From: Peribolospora baueri | Taxonomy: Eukaryota > Basidiomycota > Peribolosporomycetes > Peribolosporales > Peribolosporaceae | Assembly (NCBI GenBank): GCA_029717555.1 | Contig: JAMDHS010000002.1 | Coordinates: 496,001 to 560,000, forward strand | Direction: 5' to 3' | Length of the DNA: 64,000 nt | In this document: piece by piece, positions 10,362 through 20,700 of the stretch | Numbering within the stretch: position 1 is the stretch's first letter | How the letters are laid out: each line of letters starts with the position of its first letter | The notes under the pieces: generated by a model | Seen by the model: only the letters and a program-made list of their open reading frames with translations | Database searches by the model: none | What the model was told of the DNA's origin: nothing | Position numbers and translations under genes: made by a program

Positions 10362-12023
10362 ATGGCTCCTTCTTCCAAGCCCAAGGTCCTCATCTGTGGG
10401 GCGCTCGTTCGTGAGTCCTGCACCCGGCCGGAGGACGAGAGGGACGAGGAGGGAAGGGAGAGCGTCCGTTTGAGTTGATAGTCTCTAACCTGTTCACAAT
10501 TCCCGTCTGCAGACGCACAGAAGGAGGTACAAGAGATCCTGGGGCCTATCGCCAACGTCGTCGTGAGTGTTCTAGCGTGGCGTCCCGGGGCATCGGTCAT
10601 CCCACGATCAGGTTCAGGTAGCGCTCGTGCGGAATTCTAAGTCATGTTGGCTGCATCTTTGGCAAAACCGTCCATTTCATGCCTACTAGCTCACGCTCGG
10701 TCCCATTCCCTCCTCCCTCTCTCTCTCCACAGCCGCTGATGGCCAAAAGCCGCGCGGAGTTTCTGGCTTCCCTCGCCCCCCGCGGTGAACTGTCAGACCT
10801 CTTTGCGATTTATCGCCACAACTCTTCCGCCAACGACATTGGCATCTTTGACGCGCAGCTCATTGAGGCCCTCCCAGGGAGCTGCAAGTTCGTCTGCCAC
10901 AACGGAGCAGGGTATGATCAGGTCGATGTGCAGGCGGCGTCCAAGAAGGGTGAGTTTGGTCCTTCTCTGTTCCTCGTTTGATTGGTTCTACGGAAAATAT
11001 TCGGTCTAAGTGGGTGTTTGCCTCTTTATGCCCCGCTCTCACCCCTCCTCTTCCCAGGCATCACCGTAACCCACACGCCCAACTCCGTAGACGATGCCAC
11101 GGCGACGACGGCCATGTACCTCATCATCTCCGCTCTTCGCCAGTTCCAGCGCGGAGAGCAGAGCGCGAGAAAGGGCGAGTGGGGCAAGGGCACCGTGCTC
11201 GGCCATGATCCTGAAGGGAAGGTGCTCGGTATTGTTGGGATGGGAGGCATCGGCACGGTGAGTGGCGGTGGTGGGTTTGGGGGGCGGAAGCTACCATGTC
11301 GTCCCCGACGGACCGCGCCAAGTGAATCTCAATCTCCCCAACCGCTCTTGCACCCCCATTCTTTCTGCCTTGCAGGCCCTCGCCAAGCGCGCAGAAGCCT
11401 TCTCGATGCGCATCCAATACCACAACCGTCGTCCCGTCCCCTCCTCCCCCTACACTTACGTCCCCACCCTAGACGAGCTCCTGCGCACCTCGGACGTCAT
11501 CTCCCTCAACCTGCCCCTCAACGACGAGACGCGCGAGAGCTTTGGCAAGAAGCAGTTCGAGATGATGAAGGATGGGGCTGTGCTCGTCAACACCGCGCGT
11601 GGGGGCGTGCTTCAGGAGGACGCGTTGGTGGAGGCGTTGGAGAGCGGCAAGGTGAGCGGGCGACCGAATTGGGGAGCGACGCGATGCAGGGTACGGACGA
11701 AGGGAGCGAGCGTCGACGACCGATCTGTTCGATGAGGCCGGTCACTCACGACAATCACGAATGCCCGCACACTCACCGTTTCCACCCTTCTCTCTCTTCC
11801 ACCTCCCCACCCCGAACAGCTTTCGGCGGCGGGCCTAGACGTCTTTGCCAACGAGCCGAACGCGGACCCACGCCTCCTTCGTATGCCCCAAGTGGCCGTC
11901 CTACCTCACATGGGCACGCAGACCTCCGAGACGCAGAAGCATATGGAGGAGCAGGTGCTGGAGAACTTGAGGCTGGCGATCGAGATGGGCAAGCCGAGGG
12001 ATGTGGTCAAGGAGCAGAGGTAG
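10362..12023 (+). CDS. D-isomer-specific 2-hydroxyacid dehydrogenase (glyoxylate/hydroxypyruvate reductase type)
   Basis: Six exons (10362-10410, 10513-10562, 10733-10949, 11058-11257, 11376-11651, 11820-12023) give 331 aa, a normal family length. It should reduce a 2-oxoacid such as glyoxylate or hydroxypyruvate with NAD(P)H. The nucleotide-binding GMGGIG lies at residues 166-171 after VLGIV. The catalytic triad is present: R247 in NTARGG, E276 in FANEP, and H294 in LPHMGTQT. The substrate-loop region reads CHNGAGYDQVDV. All introns start GTGAGT/GTGAGC. The absence of an obvious N-terminal targeting sequence suggests the cytosol. GOR1-like function is a family-based inference; the substrate is not readable from sequence. 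Confidence 0.93.
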
Positions 12024-12641
12024 ATGGATGACGGTAGCCTGACGTGACAGTCTCAGAAGGAAACAAGCAGCTCGCCCGCGGTGACCGGCCGTACAGAATG
12101 GGAGATAGAACGCCAGAGCGGAATAGGTCATCGTCGGCTCGTGTCGAAATGTGAAGGATCGGATGGTGTTGGTTATCGCGAGCGTCCGCTCCATGGAAAG
12201 GAAGATGGTTAGACGTCACCGCTCGAACATATGCAACATATCTTTATTTTCTTTCCTTTAACTTTGGAAGTCCTACGCCCCCGCTCCCGCTTTCTCCCCA
12301 AGCTAGACGCTCGACCACCGCCCGTTTTCGCCTGTGCTGCCTCGCTAAGAGCGAGGAGAACGTCGTGGAGACGCCAAGTGCTGCTGCTCCACTGCCATCG
12401 GGCACGAGCGCCGCGTGCGGAACCACCGTCCCTATAGCTCGACGGCGGAGTAGGCAGGCGACCAAGCACCATCTGGCTCCATCCGAGCCGTAGTTATCCT
12501 TCCCAGGTCGGCGCACCCAGCCCTCCTTCATGGCGACAAGCTCGATAAGCTCATGGAGGGGTACAAGCGAGCTACCCGGGTTCCATCTATGGAAAGGATG
12601 GAGAGACGACCGGAGGCTCCTACTTGGTTGGACCGGCGACG
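12024..12641. other. 3' flank of hydroxyacid dehydrogenase gene, no firm gene
   Basis: Contains the 3' UTR of the dehydrogenase gene and an unassigned stretch. A short plus-strand frame just before 12590 (DKLDKLMEGYKRATR) looks protein-like but is out of frame with the ORF that starts at 12642, and no good splice junction links them. Confidence 0.4.
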
Positions 12642-13022
12642 ATGGACGAGTTCGAAGAATTTGCCTCTCGCACTGAGGGAAAGTGTTGGGCCCTCGGGTA
12701 CGAAGATGGTAACATCTACGTCTTTGGCGATCCATGCGGTCCACACGCCCGTGTCGCTGCGATTATGAACGACCTCATTCAAGGCCCCATTCTCGGGATG
12801 GCCAAGGCTAGGACCGGAGAAGACCATCTCCCTGAACAGTACATCGTGTACACGCCTGACGCGATGGTGAGGGCTATAAGAAGCGTTAGAGTCAGAGGAC
12901 TTCCTAGCAGGGGAAGGGAAAGGGACGAGGTGCTGTCGGAATTCGAACCGGGAGGCGAGGTTTGCGCCGGTAGGAGATTTGGGGGTCGTCCAAAAAGCCC
13001 GACGTATCTGAGACAGACATGA
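12642..13022 (+). CDS. Small orphan ORF, doubtful gene
   Basis: 127 codons from ATG 12642. The first ~75 residues have balanced composition and look like a folded protein (MDEFEEFASRTEG, GYEDGNIYVFGD, MNDLIQGPILGMAK, EQYIVYTPDAM). The last ~50 are Arg/Gly-rich and could be intron read-through, because a GTGAGG donor follows the TPDAM codons. The frame is open upstream to a TAA near 12545 and also reads sensibly there (IYGKDGETTGGSYLVGPAT), so a 5' exon may exist. I recognise no family. It may be a small lineage-specific gene, an exon of one, or a decayed host gene. Confidence 0.35.
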   Translation: MDEFEEFASRTEGKCWALGYEDGNIYVFGDPCGPHARVAAIMNDLIQGPILGMAKARTGEDHLPEQYIVYTPDAMVRAIRSVRVRGLPSRGRERDEVLSEFEPGGEVCAGRRFGGRPKSPTYLRQT

Positions 13023-14205
13023 CAAATCGGAAGCCTCTAAGGGGCAGTGAGACATGATGAGGAAGGTCTTGCTTATTGGCAAAACGAAACGCCCGCCCCC
13101 CGAGGTGCTGTGCCGGCTCCCGGTGTGTGGGCCGTTCCCTCCTCGTGTTAAGTGTCCCTTCGAAGCGAAACCACAGATAGTTGGTTGTCTTCGTCGACGA
13201 GTCTGGGGATTAGAGTGAAAGAGCAGTGATCCACCTCACGATGTGGGACGATGGACTCTCTGAGATGAAGCCGCCGGAATGTCTTCTTCCTCGTATTTGG
13301 AGACGAAGCTCAGTTATCCACCCTCAAAAGCAAGACCGATTGCCAACCAAACGAGATCGAAGGACACCCACGCCAACGCCAGACATCCAGAGAGCCCCTG
13401 TGGGTGGCTGAGAGGGTGAACACGCGTCCAGAGAGCGAAATAGAAGTATGGAGTGAAATACAAGATGCCCGCACGGAGAAGAGACGACTCGACGCCTCGG
13501 GGCTCGGTCGCGGGAGAGGACCGTGCTGAGCTAGAAGGTTGTGATACAAAACGGTGTGTGACTGCGGCACTTTAATGCCACCACTTGCGCAAGCTTCGGC
13601 TGGCTCAGCTCTCCCAACCGTCTCCTTCCCGAGTTGGGCATCGGTGGAGGAAGAAAAGGTCGATACGCGGGAGGGCCGAAGTATGTGAAGGCCCTCGAAT
13701 GGAGTTCAACAACTCTTCTCATCTGGCCGCCCTCATCCACACGCTCTCACTTCCTTGCCTCCGCCGCGCTGACTTCGGCGCATCTCTTCCTTTTGTCCGT
13801 ACGTGTCCTCCACCACCTCCAGGAGCACCGCTCCTCCGCCTCCTTCTCCTCCTCTTCGGGAAACAAAGCGCTTGCTCTGGTGCCGAACTTGTGAAGCTAA
13901 TGGCGTTCGGCTCGTTTCGACGGAGCCGCCCACTCGCAAGATCTTGACTGAACGTCGCCTACGAGCAGAATCGCGTCGTGCAAGGCCCGAGGTACCACCC
14001 GAGTCGTTCCTGGCACCTCCTAGGACGTTGTTCACGAGAAGAAACGCACAGCTCCGAGCCTACGATTCGTCGCTCCCCCCTTCGTCAGAGCTTGAATCGG
14101 ATGGACTGGCCCTATCGGTTGATGCAGCATCCGCTCCAAGGGCGGGCCAACTTGAGGAGCGGATTCGGCTCCATGGTGGGACACCACGGTCTCCTAAACG
14201 TCGCT
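13023..14205. other. Unassigned stretch between orphan ORF and forkhead gene
   Basis: Both strands carry long open but low-quality frames (for example plus 13803-14600, Pro/Arg/Ser-rich), as expected from GC-rich DNA. On the minus strand just beyond the forkhead stop, another frame reads an acidic Ser/Asp tail ending near 14070, which could be an alternative last exon of the forkhead gene. No independent gene can be supported. Confidence 0.4.
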
Positions 14206-15968
14206 TCACTGGGCACGGCCGATCCTTCCGTCCTCCTCCTCCTCCTCCTCCGCATTTTCCTCACTCCCCTCGCTCACCTCCTCGTTCTTATCTTCCTTCT
14301 CCTCGCTCCCCTTGCCTTCCTCTGAGGTGGACGCACTCTCTGCCTGCGAGCCCTGCTCCTCCGCTTGGCCTTCGGGCATCTTGGAGGGCGAAGAACCAGA
14401 GTCGGTCGCAAGCAGGAGACCTTCACGGGATGACTGGCCTTTTTTTACTCTGTTGCGAGTGGGCTTCTTGCGAGACCGATCTCGCTTTGATCCGGGATTC
14501 GGCTCACTCTTATTGTAACTCCTGCGAACAGGGCCAAATGAGTCGTGGTCAGCGGCAAGCTCCCATCAACAAATCTACGAAGCTAGCAAGTCCTTCCTAG
14601 ACTTTTACTTATCGGAGCAAGGACTCACCAGACGGATCCCCCCTCTGCGACCTTCCGGGAGACGAACTCTCGGTTTATTGAGAGAGTGTGTCTGGTGGTG
14701 CTCTTCAAAGCGTCAAGGTCCGCGCTCATTAGGAAAGGCATGAAGGCCTCGAGTTTTTCGAAGATGGTTCCGACGCGAAGGTCCCGTCCCGTCAAAACCT
14801 TTCGAATCGCTTTGGCGTATGTCATCCTTTCCAGCGTGGGCTCAGGCGAGACCGTCACATCGTTTTGAGGGGGCTGCCCTCGCTGTGCTCTGGGCGGTGC
14901 TGCTTGCACCGGCGAGGGTCTGCGTCGCTTCGCAGTTGTTGCCTCATCGGCGGCCCCAGCCGAGGTCTCGCTTGCATTGCTTGTCTCACGCGAGCGTTTT
15001 CTCGTTCGGGGAGGGGACTTCCCTTCACCTTCGCCGGCTCCAGCGTCCAAGTTCGCGGCGTTTGCGCTGTTGCCGACCGATGGGACTGCCTTCATCGACG
15101 TTGATGGAAGGTTCATGGCCTGCGCAGCGATCGACTCCGCCGACGTCGACCCGACCCGTCCTGGACGGAATCCACGGCTGATTGGTGAGAAGGAGCGGGG
15201 GACGGAAGCCAGCTCTAGATGGTGATGCAGAATGTCGAGCGGGTTAACCTCCGATGGCACCGTCCCGCTCTGACCCCACATCCACCTTACGTTCAGGCCA
15301 GGCCTCTTAGGCGCGTGCATCGAGCCCATCATCTCGTTCGCACTTGCCAGAGACGCGAGGATCCCGGTCGACATCAGCGCCGGTCGCATCCGGGGCGCGA
15401 GCAGAGGGAGAAGGCGACTCCTTGCCACTGTGCTCAACGCATGGGTGGTCAACGGTAGAGTTGGAAGTGAAGGAGGCCATGCTGGAGTGGTAGGCGCGGG
15501 GTCCAGCGGCAGCAGCGTGGATGTCCATGGGTCGCCTGGGTCGACTAGCGACGCCAAGGAAGTCGGGTTGGCGTGCGACTCTGGCTCACTTAGGATGGTT
15601 CCAGTCAGGAAATCGACGGTATTGGCACCGCCGGCAGTCGACTCAGGCTGGCCGATGTCCTGCCATCCGTCAACGTGCGCCAATTGGAAGGCATCAGGGG
15701 ACCACAGATCGAAATGGGGAATCATAAACATGTCACCGATTAGGGGTGACGAGGTGGGATGGGGCGTGGTGGAAGTCGACGCGATGGTCGAATTGAGGAC
15801 GGGCGGCGCGACTGCCACATTCGAAGCGAGAGTCGATGTAGCTGGCTCCGTGCTGGCGAGGTCGGCGAAGGCCGAGTCGAAGGGCGGCACCCGGGTGGCA
15901 GGAGTGGACGATGGCATCGTCTCGGAGGAGGCGTTGTTGTCGGTGTCGATATTCGACTTTGCACTCAT
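14206..15968 (-). CDS. Forkhead-like (winged-helix) transcription factor
   Basis: Two exons (15968-14629, 14521-14206) give 551 aa. The true ATG is at 15968; a TTG precedes it. The first ~370 residues are Ser/Thr/Pro/Ala-rich. Near the exon junction is a forkhead-like segment: MTYAKAIRKVL, then IFEKLEAFMPFLM, then STTRHTLSINREFV, completed across the intron by GGSVW-SYNK. This corresponds to helix 1, helix 2 and the recognition helix (usually NSIRHNLSLN..F) plus the wing Trp. After it come a basic NLS-like stretch (KRDRSRKK) and an acidic Glu-rich tail. The recognition helix departs from consensus (TT for NS, T for N), so DNA preference may differ. The C-terminal end is uncertain. Confidence 0.75.
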
Positions 15969-17766
15969 CAAGGAAATCGACGCTGGCGCGTTCAGGACGC
16001 AGGGCGTGCAAAAGCTTCAAGTTTCAGGGCGCGAGCGAAGCTGAACACCGAAGTGTGGAGGGCGTCGCTGATGAAAACTCGTCCTAACGCAGTCGAGGAG
16101 GAGTGTTCAACAAGAGAGATTGAGTGATGAATCGAGAGGGCGGTGGAAGGGCGAACAAGAAAGGCTGGTGAGTGAAAAGGGTGGATGATGGATGCGTGCT
16201 TGACTAAATAGCTCTCGTTGGGGAGGCCCGTGCGGCCTGAGCAGCCCACCCTTCAGGTACAGCTGGACACGACCTTGGCGAGCGATAGCCGATGCGATTC
16301 AACGCTCAAACCACACCGCCTTTCTTCCTCGTCGGCTTCGGTACCGCCCTTCGTCCTCTCTCCATCACTCCCTTCCTTCCTCAACTCCCCGCTGATTCCT
16401 CATGTTCCTCATGCACGACAGATGAAGGCAGCTAAGTTTAACGGGCGACATCTTGAAGAGTGCGAGGGCAACCGCAACCGCTTCTCTCAGCGCACACCGG
16501 CGTCGACGACCAATGCGCCAATGCGCCAAGCTTCGCTCGAACCCTCGCGCGACTTCCTTTGCTACTTTGCTACTCTCGCGCCATCTTTGCTCCCCTACCC
16601 AGTCTCCTCACACTGCTGCAGCTGCCCCTATTCCATCCTTGGCGGACAAGGGTCTGACCAGGACCGTCAGCAGCGAAATGCGACTTCATGTCTCGTACGG
16701 GATCTCCCCCTTCCCTAGCCGTCGTTTCCCTTTTCGCCCCGTCCCCCGCCGATCGTGCAGTCGACTTCTCGTCTTGCTCTCTTTGGACCATGCTCGTCTG
16801 CTCTGGATGGTCGTGTATGGGACGCTTCTCCTGCCAGAAAGCGGTGTTGAATGCCCTTTTCCAACAACACCCCCTCCGGCATGTAGAGCCGAGCTCGGAA
16901 CGGCTCCCGCCGCGCGAGTCGCTCGTTCAGGGGTAGTAGGAAATGCCAGCGAGCGGGCTGCAGCCTCGGGTCATGCTCAACCAAAGTGTAACAGGAACAT
17001 GTGCTCTTCCCGTCCAGCTTCGATTTTACTGAAAAAAGGGGACAGACGGACGGTGCCGGGCGCGTTTTCCGGCCGAAAAGTGGAACGCCCGCACTTTGTA
17101 CCTACCGCAGCCACCGCTACCTGCATCCACTTACATCACAGTGAGGGAGGGGTCCATGCACTAACCTCGGGGCGGCGAGGCTCGCTCAAAGAGACCTCGG
17201 ACGACGGACAGCGGAAGTCCATTGCACGACGGACAGACAAACAGCCTTTGTACCACGCATGCGCGCACCTATCTGTCGCACAACCCTTGTACCGGTACAG
17301 CCAATGCATATAGATCCTACACGAGCGAGGGAGACAAAGGAACGGGGACGTAAGGGACCGGGGATAAGGAAGGGGAGGGAAATGGAGGGGAGGACAAAAG
17401 GACTCCAAAAAAGAAGGAAGGAAGGAAGAAAGAAAGAAAGAAAGGACGACAGTGGGCGGAAGTGAGATAAAGACAGGATGTGCGCGAAAGAAGGAGTAGG
17501 AAGAAAAGAAAGCAGTATCGAGCGGTTCCGCACCGTCCTTACTACAACGACGACGAATGAGAAAAAAAAAAGAGTCCGGCAATTAAATAGTGGGAAGGAA
17601 GGAGTACATAGTAGTAAGGTGCGATATCGAACAAGACGGACTGAGCTCAGACCGACCGGCAGACCCGCCCGCCCATCCATCCGTCCATCCATCCATCCAT
17701 CCATCCATCCATCCATCCATCCATCAGACGACCACCGCAAGGCTGCCTGCCAGTCCAAACGAATCA
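15969..17766. other. 1.8 kb intergenic stretch with (CCAT)n
   Basis: This is the upstream region of the forkhead gene and the 3' flank of the Zn(2)Cys(6) gene. A 286-codon plus-strand frame at 16453-17313 is Arg/Ser/Leu-rich without domain or splice support and is not called. A purine-rich tract lies at about 17330-17470 and a tetranucleotide repeat at 17672-17725. Confidence 0.6.
17672..17725. repeat. (CCAT)n microsatellite
   Basis: About a dozen CCAT/CATC units with one CCGT variant, placed 40-95 bases beyond the stop codon of the Zn(2)Cys(6) gene, so probably in its 3' UTR or terminator region. Confidence 0.9.
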
Positions 17767-20700
17767 CTACAGCGCGCCGAACACCTGTCCTCCACCGTTC
17801 AGCGCCGATGAAACCGCGGTTGGAGGAAGCGATAACGCGCCCTGTCCGTGCCCTTGCCCATGCGCATGCCCGGACAAAGGGGCGTAAGAGCCTCCCCCTT
17901 CTCCATGTCCATGTCCATGCACGTGTCCACCCATCGACATGACTTCGGCTGAAGAGTCGTCCCTGATGCTCGACAAGAGCGACCAGAATTCGACGTCGTT
18001 CGCAGGCCCCGGACCAGCCGTCCCTCCTCCGTGTCCACCTAAACCGCCGTCGTTCGTCGTATGGTGATGATCCGAGGCGACGAGCGAGTAGGGAGGGTGC
18101 ATGTGGGCGCTGCAGGCGTTCTCGTTCAGTGGCGGCCCTGCACCTTGTGTCGGCGGCCCCGGTGGCACCGATAATCCATGCTGCCGCCCCGCCAGAGCGT
18201 GCCGCTGCGACTCCAAGATGACCTGGGAGGAGAAGGCCTGGCGATGAGGATGAGAGCTTGGAGCGGCCCCAAAGGGGTGCGTGTGCGCGGGAACGTGGAT
18301 CGCGCCGGGCGGCGGCGGCTGCTGCTGCGACGCTGGTACCTGCAGTGGCTGACCAGCGTCGGCCGCCGAGGAAACATAGCCTTGGTGCGCCCCTGGGTCC
18401 GAGGAGGTCGGTCCTGCCGAAGAAACAGGAGGGGGAGGAAGCTGAGGCATGGGCTGCATCTGCCGTGGCTGGACGGAAGCAGAGCCCATGAAGGCGGCGG
18501 GCTCGAGGGGAATGGCCGGGGAAGAGGGGCCCTGTATGACGGACTCCAGGTGCCACCAGGACGCAGGCACGCTCAAGGCTTCCGTCTTGATCGTCTCTCC
18601 TCCCGAGCTGCCATCACCTTCGCCTCCGAAAGGGTTGTGCCCCGCGGCGGCCGCACCGCCGGCGGCAACGTCGAACACGGAGACGGCCTCGGCCTGCTGC
18701 TGCTCGGTGACGAGGTGTGGAGCGTAGGTGCCGCGCAGGAGCTGCTCCCTCATCCGCGCCATCCTCGATTCCTCCTCGACGTCCTCCCCGGCCTCTGTCC
18801 TCATCCGCCTCTTCACTCCGCCTTTCTTTCGCGAAATGAGCTCCTCCAACATGCCTTGCAGGACCTGGGCGCCGTTGCGTGCCACCTTCGAGTCTCGCAC
18901 GAGCGATAGCTCGTACACCGCCTCGCGGCATTCGAGGATGCGCTCCTCCGTCTCTCGCGTCGGCTGGACGTGATCCTCACCGGCGTGAATGGACTCATCG
19001 GCGTGCAAGAGGTCGAGAATGAGCGTCGAGGTGGCGGAGAAGAGATAGAGGTGGGAAAGCCACCACTTGCGCTCCGGCCGGTCTTCCCCCGCTGCCGTTC
19101 GCGTCGTTTTCATGGCCCGGATGATGACGCGGGCCGACTCGACACACGTCTCTTTGCTCTGCCTGTATCGTGCGTCGCGGTAGCTGCGCGCCAAGTACGG
19201 ACGGTGGATCTGCCGGACGTTATACAACAAAAGAGTCAGTCGATCCCACCCGAACGTATTACCCGATCACGTCCCCCCCTCTCGCCACGAGCCCAAAGGC
19301 TCACCTTGATCAGAACGTAACGAGTGAAGACGGCGGCATGACACTTCCACAACTTCAGCATCGGCTGTTGTCGGATCGCCTGCTCCGCCTCGGCCGGAGG
19401 CTGGTCCAGCCGGAGGCAAGCGGGCGTCTCGTCGATAATGCGCCTCATTTCGGCATCCGTCTCCTGGATGAGGTGGTACGGCGGCGCCGCCTTACCGTAG
19501 TTCGCCTTCATGATGTCGTTGAAGCGGCGGACGACCTGCACAGTGGGAATGCTGACGAAGGTGTCCAGACATAGTTCCGTCGGCACCTCGCGCGGATGGC
19601 CAGTCTGAGGAGACGGCTGGCCCTCCACAAAGTCAGAGTCGCTTAGGTTAGCTGGCGGGTCGGTGGAGAAGATATCGTGTACCAAGTAGGTCGCATCGGC
19701 GCTCTTCGAAGCGGTGTACCTGCGTTAGGGATTAGCGGGGGGTGTGTGTGCAAAGGAGGAGGCAGGAAGACAGTTGAACACGCCATCGCCCGAACCGAGT
19801 GACCGCAACGGGCAAGCAGGTCATGTGTTGACCGCTGAAAAACCCACCAATCCGAGAGGACAAGCCTCCACCAAGCGCGCCTCGCCTCCTCCACTTCAAT
19901 GAAACTGAGCTGCCTGTTGGAGTGGCCGACCAACTGCTTCTCGTAGCGACCCTGCCTCGACATTGGTGGCAGGCGGTGAAAGCCGTTCTGGATGCAGATT
20001 CGGATGCCGAGGGCAAGTAGCAGCTGCGCTTCTTCGCCTCCGCTGAAATGTCGGAAAAGGAACCGGCGAACGGTGAGCACCAAAAAATGCGCCAATAAAC
20101 AATGTAGATCAAGCTTGGAAAACTCACGCCTGATTCTGCAACCACTGGATGCTGAAGCAGATAGCCTTGACGGTATCCAACCCGTTCGTAACGAACGGGT
20201 TGCTGCGCCACAAAGCCCTCTGGCCGGCGATAAACCAAGTGCGGCTGAGCTGCCCCATGTCCGGTCCCTCTCCCGGGCCTGCGCCACCACTGGCGGCTCT
20301 CAGACCAGCGAGGGCGTCTGCGTCTGCGGGAACGGTGAAGTACGCGCCTAGGGCTAGGCCGAGGAAGATCTGGGCGAGGAAACAGGGATCGACCTCAAGG
20401 TACGACGTGGACTTGCGAGAGAACACGGTCCAGAACTCGTCGTACTGGGAAGGAACGGGTCATGAGGCGTGCATGAAAACGAAACGATAATCTTGATCAG
20501 TCCCTGGCCCATTGAGCGAGCGATCCTAGAAGCCGCGAAGCGAACGAGCGCGACATGGCCCGCCGCGCCCCGCCGCTCGGCTACTCACCCGCTTGCGGAA
20601 ACTGGGGATGTGGATGATGTGCAACAGGAGGCCGAGGATGTGGCAAAACCTGTCGATCAGAAAGTCGCACTCGTGCTTGGGCGGCAAAGTGGCGAGGAGC

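Noticed and set aside
12940-12965. GGTTCGAATTCC on the minus strand as a tRNA T-loop (B box)
   Set aside because: The loop spacing is off by one base, and no acceptor, D or anticodon stem can be folded around it.
13803-14600. 265-codon plus-strand ORF, Pro/Arg/Ser-rich
   Set aside because: Largely antisense to the forkhead gene's second exon, whose frame completes the winged-helix motif; no family or splice support for the plus strand.
16453-17313. 286-codon plus-strand ORF
   Set aside because: Arg/Leu/Ser/Ala-rich with no domain, in a region of high GC where long chance frames are common.
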